From Gelatiniphilus marinus (GTDB taxonomy: Bacteria; Bacteroidota; Bacteroidia; Flavobacteriales; Flavobacteriaceae): a stretch of 42,740 nt of DNA. The stretch lies in assembly GCF_042678305.1 (NCBI RefSeq), contig NZ_JBHUDT010000009.1. The stretch is one strand, 5' to 3'. The notes under the pieces were generated by a model. That model was not told the DNA's origin. It did not search any database and was given only the letters and a program-made list of their open reading frames with translations. Position 1 is the first letter of the stretch. The number at the start of each line of letters is the position of its first letter. The position numbers were made by a program, and so were the translations under genes. Positions 14,987-23,590 of this stretch are shown here, one piece after another.

Positions 14987-16102
14987 TTAATCATTGTCAT
15001 CTTCGTTATCTTTTGATGCTTTATTCCAAACTTTAATTTTGTCGCCTTCTTTTACGCCTTCGGTTATTTCAACGTTAATGCCATCGGATAAACCAAGGGT
15101 TACATTTTCTTTTCTGTATTTATTATCGCCGTCTAATATTTCAACAAAGGGTTTTTCGGTAATCCTGTTGTATTGCAGCAAGGCTTCCCGGATTGCCAAA
15201 ACGCTATCTTTGGCTTCAATATCGATTTCGGCATTGGCACTGTAACCCGCTCTAATATTGGTGCTTTGTTCAACTTCTACATCGGCTTTTATGGTAAACT
15301 GTACGGCACCGTTTTCTTCTTGGCCTTTGGGCGCTACAAAGGTTAGTGTTGCAGGAAATTCTTTGTCGTTTATGGCACCAAGCAATACTTTAATTTTTTT
15401 ACCTTCTTGTAGTTTGCCAACTTCGGCCTCATCAACTTTCCCTTCAAAAATCATAAGGCTCATATCTGCAATGGTAGCAATGGTTGTTCCGGCATTAAAG
15501 TTGTTGCTTTGAATAACTTGATCGCCTTCGCGCACCGGGATCTCTAAAATAGTGCCCGGTATTTGCGCTACGATATTGGTGTTTGCAGTACTGCCGCCCG
15601 AAATAGAACCGCGTTTTATAATTTGATAATCGTTTTGTGCTTGCCTTAACGATTCTTGGGCTTGGTTAAACGAGAGGGCACTGTTCTCGAAATCTTGTTG
15701 GGAAATTACGCCTTTTTCAAAAAGAGCTTTGTTTCTATCATATAGTGTTTTGGCATTATCAAAAGACAATTTAGATGATGAAATTCTACTTTTTGCACTT
15801 ACCAAACTTTGCTCGTTGGGTACGACTCTAATTTTTGCTATCAAGTCGCCTTTTTTAACAATATCGCCTTCTTCAACAAGTATCTTATCTACTATTCCGG
15901 AGATTTGAGGTTTCAATTCAATCTCTTCTTCTGGATTTAGTTTACCTGTTGCCACCGCTTTGGTGTTTATGGATGTGAAAAAAGGTTCTTCCACTTTAAA
16001 ATCTTCAATGGATTTTGAGTTGGCGTCTTTAAAGTACTTCAACACGAACGCTAATAGTATAATAACTACTAGTACTAAAATAATTTTTACTGTTTTATTC
16101 AT
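14987..16102 (-). CDS. HlyD/MacA-type periplasmic adaptor protein
   Basis: This 371-aa protein has one N-terminal membrane helix (I-I-L-V-L-V-V-I-I-L-L-A-F-V-L). It then has a biotinyl-lipoyl-like half domain (P-Q-I-S-G-I-V-D-K-I-L-V-E-E-G-D-I-V-K-K-G-D), an alpha hairpin (about 100-155) and the second lipoyl half with I-P-V-R-E-G-D-Q-V. A beta barrel and a C-terminal tail rich in D/E/N follow. These adaptors bridge the inner-membrane ABC permease and TolC. It lies 12 nt from the upstream permease gene and just before the TolC gene, so the whole pump is co-transcribed. Confidence 0.93.
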   Translation of the reverse strand: MNKTVKIILVLVVIILLAFVLKYFKDANSKSIEDFKVEEPFFTSINTKAVATGKLNPEEEIELKPQISGIVDKILVEEGDIVKKGDLIAKIRVVPNEQSLVSAKSRISSSKLSFDNAKTLYDRNKALFEKGVISQQDFENSALSFNQAQESLRQAQNDYQIIKRGSISGGSTANTNIVAQIPGTILEIPVREGDQVIQSNNFNAGTTIATIADMSLMIFEGKVDEAEVGKLQEGKKIKVLLGAINDKEFPATLTFVAPKGQEENGAVQFTIKADVEVEQSTNIRAGYSANAEIDIEAKDSVLAIREALLQYNRITEKPFVEILDGDNKYRKENVTLGLSDGINVEITEGVKEGDKIKVWNKASKDNEDDND

Positions 16103-16114
16103 TTTTCAGATTGT

Positions 16115-17359
16115 TTATTCTTCTCTTAATGCTTCAATGGGTTTTATGCTGGTGGCTTTAAATGCGGGTATTAAGCCAATTAAAGTCCCTAATATTACTA
16201 ATATTATTAGTGCTATAAACACGACTGCAATGGACACGGATGCGTTTACTATGGTGGCCTCGGGGCCTTGTCCAAAAAAGTAGTCTAATAAAATTAAAAT
16301 CCATCCGCCAGATATTATTCCAAATAAGCCAGCTACTAAGGTTAAAAACACCGCCTCGACCACTATTTGCCTTTTAATCTCGAATGGTGTGGCACCTAAG
16401 GCACGCCGCACACCTATTTCTTTGGTGCGTTCTTTTACTGTAATGAGCAGTATGTTGCCAATGGCAAACACGCCGGCTATTAAAGTGGCAATACCCACAA
16501 ACCATGTTAAAAACTGCATACCCGTTAAAAAACCGGTAACTTTTGCAAATTCTTTGCCGAGGTTAAAACTGCCAAATGCACGCTTATCGTTGGGGTGGAT
16601 GCTGTTTAGGTTTTTTAGTAACAGTTTGGCGTCGTTTTCTATTTGTTTAATATCGAATTCTGGTTTTCCGGTAATCATCATCCAACCAATTTGGTCGCCT
16701 TGGTTGTAGATTTGCTGAAAGGTGGTGAAGGGGATATGAATATCGGATGTTGGCCCCATATTAACATTCCCGTTTTCAAACATGCCCACAACTTTAAAGT
16801 TTATGCTGTTGATTTGAATGTATTCGCCAATAACGTTTTCGTCTTTTTCAAAGAGCTGTTTATAGATTTCTTCTGAAATCACCGCTATTTTTTTATTGTC
16901 ATCTATATCGTTCTGGTTGATAAACCTGCCGTGGATTAGTTTTTTCTTTTGGACTTGATCCAACAACGGATAATCGCCATTAACCCCAAAATTACCTGAC
17001 AGGAATTTTCTAACTACTTGGGCTTGGTTTTGATTTCTGGGGACGACAAACTCAATACCTTCAACATTTTCTTCAACTTTTTTGGCATCAGATAAAGTTA
17101 ATCGTACCCTTTTGCCTTCTTGAAAGCCTTTAAAGGGTTTACTGGTACTTTGCCCCCAAACAAATACGCTATTGGTTGCAAAACTGCCAAACAATCTATT
17201 AAAAGAATTCTCTAAACCTCTGGCAGAACCCAACAATCCTATTAACAATAAAATGCCCCACCAAACGCCAACCATGGTAAGTATGGACCTTAGTTTGTTT
17301 TTGCTAAAGCTATCGAAAACTTCTTGCCACGTATCTCTATCGAATAAAAATTTAAGCAT
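16115..17359 (-). CDS. MacB-type ABC transporter permease (second)
   Basis: This 414-aa protein has one N-terminal helix (L-R-S-I-L-T-M-V-G-V-W-W-G-I-L-L), a large periplasmic MacB core domain (about 45-250) and three C-terminal helices of the FtsX domain with E-R-T-K-E-I-G-V-R-R-A-L-G-A. Type VII ABC permeases transmit force across the membrane instead of pumping through a channel. Its start is 2 nt after the stop of the first permease. The two permeases are separate genes of similar length and form a heterodimer in the likely complex. Confidence 0.93.
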   Translation of the reverse strand: MLKFLFDRDTWQEVFDSFSKNKLRSILTMVGVWWGILLLIGLLGSARGLENSFNRLFGSFATNSVFVWGQSTSKPFKGFQEGKRVRLTLSDAKKVEENVEGIEFVVPRNQNQAQVVRKFLSGNFGVNGDYPLLDQVQKKKLIHGRFINQNDIDDNKKIAVISEEIYKQLFEKDENVIGEYIQINSINFKVVGMFENGNVNMGPTSDIHIPFTTFQQIYNQGDQIGWMMITGKPEFDIKQIENDAKLLLKNLNSIHPNDKRAFGSFNLGKEFAKVTGFLTGMQFLTWFVGIATLIAGVFAIGNILLITVKERTKEIGVRRALGATPFEIKRQIVVEAVFLTLVAGLFGIISGGWILILLDYFFGQGPEATIVNASVSIAVVFIALIILVILGTLIGLIPAFKATSIKPIEALREE

Positions 17360-17361
17360 AT

Positions 17362-18591
17362 TTAATCGTTTCTTAGTGCTACAATTGGTTTTATTTTCGA
17401 TGCTTTTTTTGCTGGTAAATACCCTGCAATTGCGCCTGCCACTATTAATGTAATGGTTGCTCCTATTACAAGGCTATTGCTTACACCTGGGTCTTTTATA
17501 AAATAGTCAACCAAATAGGGTTTAACAAGTTCTAAAACACCAACGCCAATTACCAAGCCTACATAGCCGGCTATGGCTGTAATTAAAATAGATTCCAATA
17601 AAATTATGGATACTATAGATCTGGGCGAAGCGCCCAAAGCTTTACGTATGCCAATTTCTTTGGTGCGTTCTTTTACAATAAAAATCATAATGTTACTTAT
17701 ACCTACAATGCCAGCAATTAAAGTACCAAAGCCAATAACCAAAATAATTACGGTTAATCCGCCTGTCATGGCATCGACTTGTTTTGTGCCTTCTGCCATA
17801 TTGCGCACCCTCACTGCTCTTTGGTCGCTTCTTGCAACAGAAAAGCGGTCTTTAAGTTTTCTTGTTAATAGGGTGCTAAAAGCCAATGCTTGGTTATAAT
17901 CCATCTCTGGGTTATAGGTTAGGTTTATTTGATCGATGTAATCGTTGTTGCCATATAAATGTTGTGCTGTTGTTACGGGCATGTAAATTATGCGTTCTTC
18001 GTTATCGCCGCCATCGTCTGTAAAAACGCCCACTACTTTATACTGTATGCCGTTTAGGTTTATGTATTTGCCAATAGCTGTGGTTTTTAAAAATAAATCT
18101 TCTTCAACCAATCTGCCAATTACAACTACTTTTGTTCTGTTTTGCAGATCGTTTTGATTGATGTAACGTCCTTCTTTTATTTTGGTTTTTTCTAAAAATT
18201 GATGGTCGGGATGTACGGCTCTTAAATTATAACTGTTCTGCTGGTTCCTAAATGAAGCTTGTGCGTTTCTGTAAATCCGTGCTGTAATAAATTCAACTTT
18301 ATTGCCAAATTCATCTTTTACATAATTAAAGTCTTCGTTTTTAAATTGAATACGTCGTCCTGCCTGCAGGCCTTTGTGTGCTTTTGTGGTTCTGCCCGAA
18401 CGGATAAAAATGGAGTTATTGGCATCATCTACAAAGGCTTCGGCAAATGTGTTTTTCAATCCGTTTGCAATACCAAAAAGAATGGTAAATAACAAAATGG
18501 CAAACGCTACTGTAAACCCAGACAATAAACTCCGGGTTCTGTTTTTATTGATACTTTGAAATATTTCGCGCCAAAGGTCTAAATCAAACAT
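17362..18591 (-). CDS. MacB-type ABC transporter permease (first)
   Basis: This 409-aa protein has the same layout as its neighbour: N-terminal helix with R-S-L-L-S-G-F-T-V-A-F-A-I-L-L, periplasmic core with S-I-F-I-R-S-G-R-T, and FtsX domain with K-E-R-T-K-E-I-G-I-R-K-A-L-G-A-S-P. It overlaps the end of the ATPase gene by 8 nt. The coupling helix motif E-I-G-I-R-K-A-L-G-A is the contact site for the ATPase. Together with the ATPase, adaptor and TolC it makes a MacAB-TolC-like pump that probably expels a lipid-like, peptide or macrolide-like compound. The substrate cannot be read from the sequence. Confidence 0.93.
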   Translation of the reverse strand: MFDLDLWREIFQSINKNRTRSLLSGFTVAFAILLFTILFGIANGLKNTFAEAFVDDANNSIFIRSGRTTKAHKGLQAGRRIQFKNEDFNYVKDEFGNKVEFITARIYRNAQASFRNQQNSYNLRAVHPDHQFLEKTKIKEGRYINQNDLQNRTKVVVIGRLVEEDLFLKTTAIGKYINLNGIQYKVVGVFTDDGGDNEERIIYMPVTTAQHLYGNNDYIDQINLTYNPEMDYNQALAFSTLLTRKLKDRFSVARSDQRAVRVRNMAEGTKQVDAMTGGLTVIILVIGFGTLIAGIVGISNIMIFIVKERTKEIGIRKALGASPRSIVSIILLESILITAIAGYVGLVIGVGVLELVKPYLVDYFIKDPGVSNSLVIGATITLIVAGAIAGYLPAKKASKIKPIVALRND

Positions 18592-19285
18592 ATTGTTCTG
18601 CTCTAACCTGATTTACTTTTTTGTCTTCCATAATAACACCATCGCGCAACCTTACAATACGCTTGCACATGTTGGCTATGTCTTCTTCGTGTGTTACCAT
18701 TAAAATGGTTTTGCCTTCATCGTTTAACTGCTGGATGAAAGCCATAATCTCGTAAGATGTTGTGGTGTCTAAAGCTCCTGTGGGTTCGTCGGCCAATAAT
18801 AATTTAGGGTTTGCAGCCAAGGCCCTGGCAATGGCGACACGTTGGTTTTGGCCTCCGGAAAGTTCTTTTGGCAAATGTTGTGCCCAATCTGCCAATCCTA
18901 CTTTTTCTAAATGAAACAAGGCTAATTCTTGGCGTTGTTTGCGTTTCATGCCTTGGTAATATAACGGAAGTGCTACGTTTTCCAGGGCATTTTTGTAATT
19001 TATAAGGTTGAAGGACTGAAAAATGAATCCTAAAAATTTATTCCTGTAAACGGCCGCTTTTTTTTCGGTAAGGTCTTTTATTGGTAATCCATCCAATATA
19101 TATTCGCCTTCATCAGCTTCATCCAACATACCAATAATATTCAACAATGTAGATTTTCCTGAGCCCGAAGAGCCCATTATGGCTACCATTTCTCCGGCTT
19201 CTACATTAAGGTCTATGCCTTTTAAAACATGTAAACTGGAATCGCCTATGGGATAAGACTTGTGAAGCTGACTGATTTTTAACAT
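18584..19285 (-). CDS. MacB/LolD-type ABC transporter ATPase
   Basis: This 233-aa ATPase has Walker A G-S-S-G-S-G-K-S-T at 38-46, the Q-loop in F-I-F-Q-S-F-N-L, signature L-S-G-G-Q-N-Q-R-V-A-I-A-R-A-L, Walker B L-L-L-A-D-E-P-T-G-A-L-D and the H-loop T-H-E-E-D. Sequence and length place it in the MacB/LolD/FtsE clade. It is the first gene of the efflux operon. About 96 nt separate it from the upstream small gene, a gap with no clear TAnnTTTG box; AACCTTTG at about 19305-19312 (minus) is the nearest match. Confidence 0.95.
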   Translation of the reverse strand: MLKISQLHKSYPIGDSSLHVLKGIDLNVEAGEMVAIMGSSGSGKSTLLNIIGMLDEADEGEYILDGLPIKDLTEKKAAVYRNKFLGFIFQSFNLINYKNALENVALPLYYQGMKRKQRQELALFHLEKVGLADWAQHLPKELSGGQNQRVAIARALAANPKLLLADEPTGALDTTTSYEIMAFIQQLNDEGKTILMVTHEEDIANMCKRIVRLRDGVIMEDKKVNQVRAEQYV

Positions 19286-19381
19286 GATTAATTATTTTGA
19301 TTGACAAAGGTTAAAGCCACTGCGCTTTGCAGTTAGACCAATAATACAAAGAAATGTTACAATATTTGTTAAAAAAAGTTT

Positions 19382-19603
19382 TTATTGTTTTTTTAACGTC
19401 TTGTATTTCTTGTAAATTAAAAAGATTACTGCAAACACTAAAATATAGGGTACAGCCATTAGGTAAACAATACCATCGTTAATACCCTGTGCCGCGGTTT
19501 GCCCTTCTTCGGTCTCTAAAACAGCTCTACACATGGCGCATTGGGCGTTTGTTTTAAGAAACAAAAAACAAGAAAAGAGAAAAAAGATGGTTTTACGTTC
19601 CAT
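19382..19603 (-). CDS. 73-aa exported membrane protein with CxxC, oxidase cluster
   Basis: It has an N-terminal signal-like helix ending K-T-N-A-Q, followed at once by C-A-M-C-R-A-V in the presumed periplasm, then a second membrane helix (Y-L-M-A-V-P-Y-I-L-V-F-A-V-I-F-L-I-Y) and a Lys-rich end. From memory, similar proteins occur near oxidase assembly genes in many Flavobacteriia but have no assigned function. The CxxC next to SCO and DUF420 genes suggests copper or thiol handling in oxidase assembly, which is inference. It is the last gene of the cluster read from ctaB. Confidence 0.75.
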   Translation of the reverse strand: MERKTIFFLFSCFLFLKTNAQCAMCRAVLETEEGQTAAQGINDGIVYLMAVPYILVFAVIFLIYKKYKTLKKQ

Positions 19604-19695
19604 AATTAAGTTTTAAAAGACCCCGATCTTATTGAGGTTAATTCAACTTGACTAATTTGTGTTAGTTTTTCTGTACTTCATAAATTAGAGTTTCA

Positions 19696-20229
19696 TTAAT
19701 AATACGGCGAAATCATAATATAAACAATAACGCCCGAAACCGCCACATAAAGCCAAAGCGGAAATGTTATTCTTGCTATTTTTTTATGCTTTTCGAAATT
19801 GTTTGTAATGGCCCTAACATAGGTAATCAGCACGAAAGGGATGACTACAATGGACAATAAAATATGGGTTAGCAAAATAAAATAATATACATATTTTATG
19901 GCACCTTCGCCACCAAATTTTGTGGAGTCGCTGGTTATGTGGTAGGCTATGTACATAAGCAAAAACAGTGCAGAGCACCAAATGGCAGTTGTCATTAAAT
20001 TTTCGTGAAGCACCCTGTTTTTCTTTTTAATGGCTATAAAAGCGATTACTAAAATAACCGATGTTAAGCCGTTTATGGTTGCATAAATTGGTGGCAAAAA
20101 GCTTAAGGGTTCTACATTTGGTATTTTAACACTAAACAATGCAAATACTACAATTGGGATAATTATAGATAATGCAACAATTAATTTATTGTATTTTTTA
20201 TCGTCTAAAACAGGGTCTTGATTATTCAT
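19696..20229 (-). CDS. DUF420 family membrane protein (CtaM-like)
   Basis: This 177-aa protein has five membrane helices and the family histidines in V-L-H-E-N-L-M, Y-I-A-Y-H-I-T and L-T-H-I-L-L. DUF420 includes CtaM, which is needed to mature haem-copper oxidases in Firmicutes. The placement next to SCO and subunit III genes supports an oxidase-assembly role, probably in handling haem or copper at the membrane. It follows the SCO gene by about 50 nt and is likely on the same transcript. Confidence 0.9.
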   Translation of the reverse strand: MNNQDPVLDDKKYNKLIVALSIIIPIVVFALFSVKIPNVEPLSFLPPIYATINGLTSVILVIAFIAIKKKNRVLHENLMTTAIWCSALFLLMYIAYHITSDSTKFGGEGAIKYVYYFILLTHILLSIVVIPFVLITYVRAITNNFEKHKKIARITFPLWLYVAVSGVIVYIMISPYY

Positions 20230-20280
20230 TTTTCAATGTCATATTATGTGATTCTGAAACTGGTCCAGAATGACTAAAAC

Positions 20281-21024
20281 TTATTCGTTTAGCAATTTTT
20301 TAATATCTTCTTTTAGTGCGCTAATTTCTTCTTTTACGCCATCTTCATCTACTTGTTCGGCCTCAGAAACAATGCCTCGGTAATAAATTATGGGGTTGCC
20401 GAATTGGTCTTTTCTCGATCTTATAAATCCGTTTTTATCGATTAAGGCAAAATTGCCCGAGTGTTCGAAACCGCCCTCGACTTCGGCGTTTTCGCCGGTA
20501 TATAAATTAAAACCTTGGTTTGCCAATTTGTAAATGGCGTCTTTGTTACCGGTTAAAAAATGCCAATTGGGGTTGGTTACGCCGTAATGTTCCGCGTAAG
20601 CGTTAAGGATTTCTGGCGTATCGTAATCGGGGTTTATTGTGAATGATGCCACACCAAAATCTTTAAAATCTTTGAATGTATTTTGAATTTGAACAAGGTT
20701 GGCGTTCATGCGTGGACAAATGGTTGGGCAGGTTGTAAAGAAAAATTCGATAATATATACCTTACCCTCGTAGTCTTTATGGGTAATGGTTTTTCCGTTT
20801 TGGTTTGTAAACGAAAATGCGGGTACTTTTTTGGGCTCGCCATTAATTTCTATGAATGTTAAATCTGTGCCCGACACTTTTCTATCGGTTGCAAAGTCGC
20901 TCCTGCTTTCGTTACGCGTTACATCGTTATTAGAAATGCGGTCTATTATTATTGGAATAAAAATGATTCCGAAAACAAGTATGATAAAGGAAATCCCGAT
21001 ATACGAATAATTTGTTTTTTTCAT
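20281..21024 (-). CDS. SCO1/SenC family copper chaperone
   Basis: Start at ATG 21024 (247 aa); the extra two codons upstream begin with TTG. An N-terminal membrane anchor (I-I-L-V-F-G-I-I-F-I-P-I-I-I) precedes a thioredoxin fold with copper-binding C99-P-T-I-C103 and the distal histidine near 189 in F-E-H-S-G-N-F-A-L-I-D. SCO proteins deliver copper to, or reduce, the CuA site of cytochrome oxidase subunit II at the outer face of the membrane. The C-terminal tail is acidic. Its neighbours are the oxidase genes, in line with that role. Confidence 0.95.
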   Translation of the reverse strand: MKKTNYSYIGISFIILVFGIIFIPIIIDRISNNDVTRNESRSDFATDRKVSGTDLTFIEINGEPKKVPAFSFTNQNGKTITHKDYEGKVYIIEFFFTTCPTICPRMNANLVQIQNTFKDFKDFGVASFTINPDYDTPEILNAYAEHYGVTNPNWHFLTGNKDAIYKLANQGFNLYTGENAEVEGGFEHSGNFALIDKNGFIRSRKDQFGNPIIYYRGIVSEAEQVDEDGVKEEISALKEDIKKLLNE

Positions 21025-21118
21025 TTTCAACTTTTATTTTATTTCCTGTAAGGAGGTAATCTTTATTTTTATACTTTTAGTTTTGTACTTGGGCCGTGCT
21101 TGGTGTAACAAAACTGTT

Positions 21119-21835
21119 TTAATTGGTTTCGGTCTTTAAATTGGTTGCCCGTCGTGTTTCAGAATTAAATTCACCTTTACGCTTTTGCCTGTATTCTGTA
21201 AATAAAATACGTAAATCGTCGCTCATTTTATTTTTAATTTCGGCCACCTCAATACAATCGTAAGCGTTTAGACTGTAAATGGGTTTGTTTTTTTCTATTT
21301 CGTTTTCTGTTCTGTCGTCCAGCCTTCCGCGTTGATTAAGGTCTTTATCTATAATAAATACGTGGTTTGTTGATAGGTCTTGATTGAGATTTATTTTAGG
21401 TTTTAAACTATAAAATAACCGTTGTATATCATTTGGTTCGCCAAAAACAAAATGCCAAAATTTTAAATTTTCGTAAGTGCTTATTTCCCTTTTTAGTTCT
21501 TTAACGGCTTGCTCTGTGCCTTTTGGTGCGACAATTACGATTTGAAACTTTTTAAAGCCCTTAAACTTATCGTACACCAATTCCTTTAAATTGGAGCTTG
21601 GTATAAGCTTTTCCATGGGTTTGTGGCCTAAAAACCCTAAAACGGTTATGTGGTTTTTTAAAGCGACAGCATTATTGGTATCGGGCAAGAGGCCTTGTAT
21701 ATCGGTTACGTTTTCGTGTACAACATCTAGCGGTTGGTAGTTGTGTGTTGCCGGGTACAAAAACAATAAAAACGTTACCGGAAGAAAGAACAAAACTCCT
21801 AATACTGTATAGCGGCTTATTTTCTTGTAATCCAT
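21119..21835 (-). CDS. Membrane-anchored SCO/thioredoxin-like protein lacking cysteines
   Basis: This 238-aa protein has one N-terminal helix (V-L-G-V-L-F-F-L-P-V-T-F-L-L-F-L), then a soluble domain with T-V-L-G-F-L-G and F-K-K-F-Q-I-V-I-V-A-P and the late strand N-H-V-F-I-I-D-K-D-L-N-Q-R-G-R-L-D-D-R. This recalls the SCO fold (F-A-L-I-D-K-N-G-F-I-R-S-R in the true SCO next door). The CxxxC is absent. It is probably a structural paralogue in oxidase assembly without metal-thiol chemistry. The family relation is from pattern similarity only. It lies between subunit IV and SCO, after a terminator-like hairpin. Confidence 0.65.
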   Translation of the reverse strand: MDYKKISRYTVLGVLFFLPVTFLLFLYPATHNYQPLDVVHENVTDIQGLLPDTNNAVALKNHITVLGFLGHKPMEKLIPSSNLKELVYDKFKGFKKFQIVIVAPKGTEQAVKELKREISTYENLKFWHFVFGEPNDIQRLFYSLKPKINLNQDLSTNHVFIIDKDLNQRGRLDDRTENEIEKNKPIYSLNAYDCIEVAEIKNKMSDDLRILFTEYRQKRKGEFNSETRRATNLKTETN

Positions 21836-21875
21836 TTAAATGTTTGCGTTATATTTTACCTTGAAAAGGTGTTTA

Positions 21876-21910
21876 GCAAAAATAAAAAAGGTGGCTCTTA
21901 AAACCACCTT
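21876..21910 (-). terminator. Intrinsic terminator inside the oxidase cluster
   Basis: Read on the minus strand, AAGGTGG and CCACCTT form a 7-bp stem with a 9-nt loop, followed by a T-rich tract. It lies about 40 nt after the subunit IV stop, between the structural and the assembly genes. It may reduce transcription into the SCO-like, SCO and DUF420 genes. Confidence 0.75.
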
Positions 21911-21948
21911 AAAACTGTCTTTTAACACATTATTATCGTGCTGGGTTA

Positions 21949-22329
21949 TTAAAAATCTTTTTTCAAGAGGCCTTCTTTAAAAACATCAAAAATATAGCCG
22001 CCTTCTTGCAATAAAATAAATGTCATGTATAAAATTAAAATGGTGCCTGTCCAGACTACCATACGCCTTAAGCCTTTGCTTTCGTCGCGCATGTGCATAA
22101 AGTCCCAGGTAATGTAATAGGCTTTTACAATGGTTAAAATAATGAATATCCAGTTTAATAATTTCATGTTCATTACTTCTGCCATTAAAACATCTGGTTT
22201 GTATATGCCCAATATAACTTCAATAGCCGTTACAATAGATAATAAAATTAATACGCCCCAAATTTTTTGAGTGTTGGTTTTAAACTTAATTAAGCCTCTA
22301 AATATTTCTAATTTGTGTGCTTGTGCCAT
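21949..22329 (-). CDS. Cytochrome c oxidase subunit IV family protein
   Basis: This 126-aa protein has three membrane helices (I-W-G-V-L-I-L-L-S-I-V, L-L-N-W-I-F-I-I-L-T-I-V-K-A, and I-L-I-L-Y-M-T-F-I-L-L). The short motif Y-Y-I-T-W-D-F-M-H-M-R-D-E is typical of the prokaryotic small subunit IV. It sits directly after the second subunit III gene, as expected for aa3/caa3-type oxidases of Bacteroidota. Its role in the oxidase is structural. Confidence 0.9.
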   Translation of the reverse strand: MAQAHKLEIFRGLIKFKTNTQKIWGVLILLSIVTAIEVILGIYKPDVLMAEVMNMKLLNWIFIILTIVKAYYITWDFMHMRDESKGLRRMVVWTGTILILYMTFILLQEGGYIFDVFKEGLLKKDF

Positions 22330-22384
22330 GTTATGTGTTTTAGATTCGCTTGTTTAAAGGAATGAAAAATAAATTCTGAATTAA

Positions 22385-23362
22385 TTATACCAAATAGAAG
22401 AATGTAAATACAAACACCCATACTAAATCTACAAAGTGCCAATAAAGGCCTACTTTTTCTACCATTTCGTAGCTTCCTCTACGTTCGTAAGTTCCCAAAA
22501 CCACGTTAAAAAATATAATAATGTTAAGTATAACGCCAACGGTTACGTGAAAACCATGAAATCCGGTAATAAAAAAGAAGTAGTTTGCAAATAGCGTTGG
22601 GCCGTACTCGTTTTGTATTAAGTTGGCGCCTTCTACAACATTTTTGCCTTTGGTTTTCAGTTCATTTATCGAGGCCGCTCTAGAAAGAATGGTTTTATGT
22701 CCATTTTCGTCAGAGTATGTTGTTTTAACCAATAGGTTGGGGTTGGCTTCAAAACCTGTTATAACCTCGTTAAGCGTAAAACTTGTTAGTGGTTTTTCAT
22801 CGCTGTACCACAAGCCGTTTTTCCTTAAATGCTGTTCTCGATTAGTGGGTTGCGCAATGGCAAAATCTTTTAAGGCTACGCGTTTTCCGTCGTTATCAAC
22901 AAACTGTATAATGTTTCCTCCATGGGTTCCAACAGCGCCATAAGTGCCCTTTATAAATGTGGTCCATTCGTAAGCTTGCGAACTTAAAAATATAATACCG
23001 CCAATAACGGTAAGGAACATATACAAGGTTGTTTTTGCTTTATCCATTTTATGGCCTGCATCTACGGCAAGTACCATAGTAACAGAAGACATGATTAGAA
23101 CAAAGGTCATAAACGCCACAAAAATCATGGGGTAATCGCCATGTATAAAAGGAACGTGGGTGTAAACATCGTCTGCAATAGGCCAGATATCGGCGAATTT
23201 GAATCTCGAAAACCCGTAAGCCGCTAAAAACCCTGTAAAGGTTAAAGCATCAGATGCGATAAAAAACCACATCATTAGCTTACCGTAGCTTGCTTTAAGA
23301 GGTTGGTTGTCACCGCCCCAAGTTTTTTCATTTGTTTCAGTGTTTGCAACTGTAGTGCCCAT
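22385..23362 (-). CDS. Cytochrome c oxidase subunit III (long form)
   Basis: This 325-aa protein has the seven-helix subunit III plan: W-F-F-I-A-S-D-A-L-T-F-T-G-F early, and H-G-F-H-V-T-V-G-V-I-L-N plus L-Y-W-H-F-V-D-L-V-W-V-F-V-F late. About 110 soluble residues (roughly 130-235) are inserted between helices, holding K-D-F-A-I-A-Q-P-T-N-R-E-Q-H. Subunit III stabilises the catalytic subunit and proton uptake. It is one of two subunit III genes in tandem. Subunits I and II are not in the window and must be encoded elsewhere. Confidence 0.94.
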   Translation of the reverse strand: MGTTVANTETNEKTWGGDNQPLKASYGKLMMWFFIASDALTFTGFLAAYGFSRFKFADIWPIADDVYTHVPFIHGDYPMIFVAFMTFVLIMSSVTMVLAVDAGHKMDKAKTTLYMFLTVIGGIIFLSSQAYEWTTFIKGTYGAVGTHGGNIIQFVDNDGKRVALKDFAIAQPTNREQHLRKNGLWYSDEKPLTSFTLNEVITGFEANPNLLVKTTYSDENGHKTILSRAASINELKTKGKNVVEGANLIQNEYGPTLFANYFFFITGFHGFHVTVGVILNIIIFFNVVLGTYERRGSYEMVEKVGLYWHFVDLVWVFVFTFFYLV

Positions 23363-23454
23363 ATATGTGTTGGTTGTTTATTAGTGTAACAAAAATAATC
23401 AATTTATTTTTCTAATAAAATTTACTGCTTTAAAAATCTTTTGGGCGTTCCCTG

Positions 23455-23590
23455 CGCTTAATTCCTGCAAGGTTAACACTATCGGCTCCGCTCAGTGTGG
23501 TAACCCTTGCAGGAATTGCTTCGGTCGGGCTTTCGGTAGTCGCTTCCGCTTCCGATAGCTATCGGAAGCGGCGAGCTCCAACAATACCTC
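23455..23590. repeat. Composite palindromic repeat with a perfect 26-bp palindrome
   Basis: Two hairpins lie side by side. In 23463-23514, CCTGCAAGGTTA pairs with TAACCCTTGCAGG. 23546-23571 is a perfect 26-bp palindrome centred on ATAGCTAT. The part GGCGAGCTCCAACAA and the stretch GCTTTCGGTAGTCGCTTCC recur inverted at 470-562. It fills most of the 293-bp gap between the two subunit III genes. I see no gene, tRNA or promoter box in the gap. Confidence 0.7.

Noticed and set aside
18584..19285. LolD of a lipoprotein export system
   Set aside because: The permeases have MacB cores and HlyD and TolC partners follow, so the operon is an efflux pump, not the Lol system.
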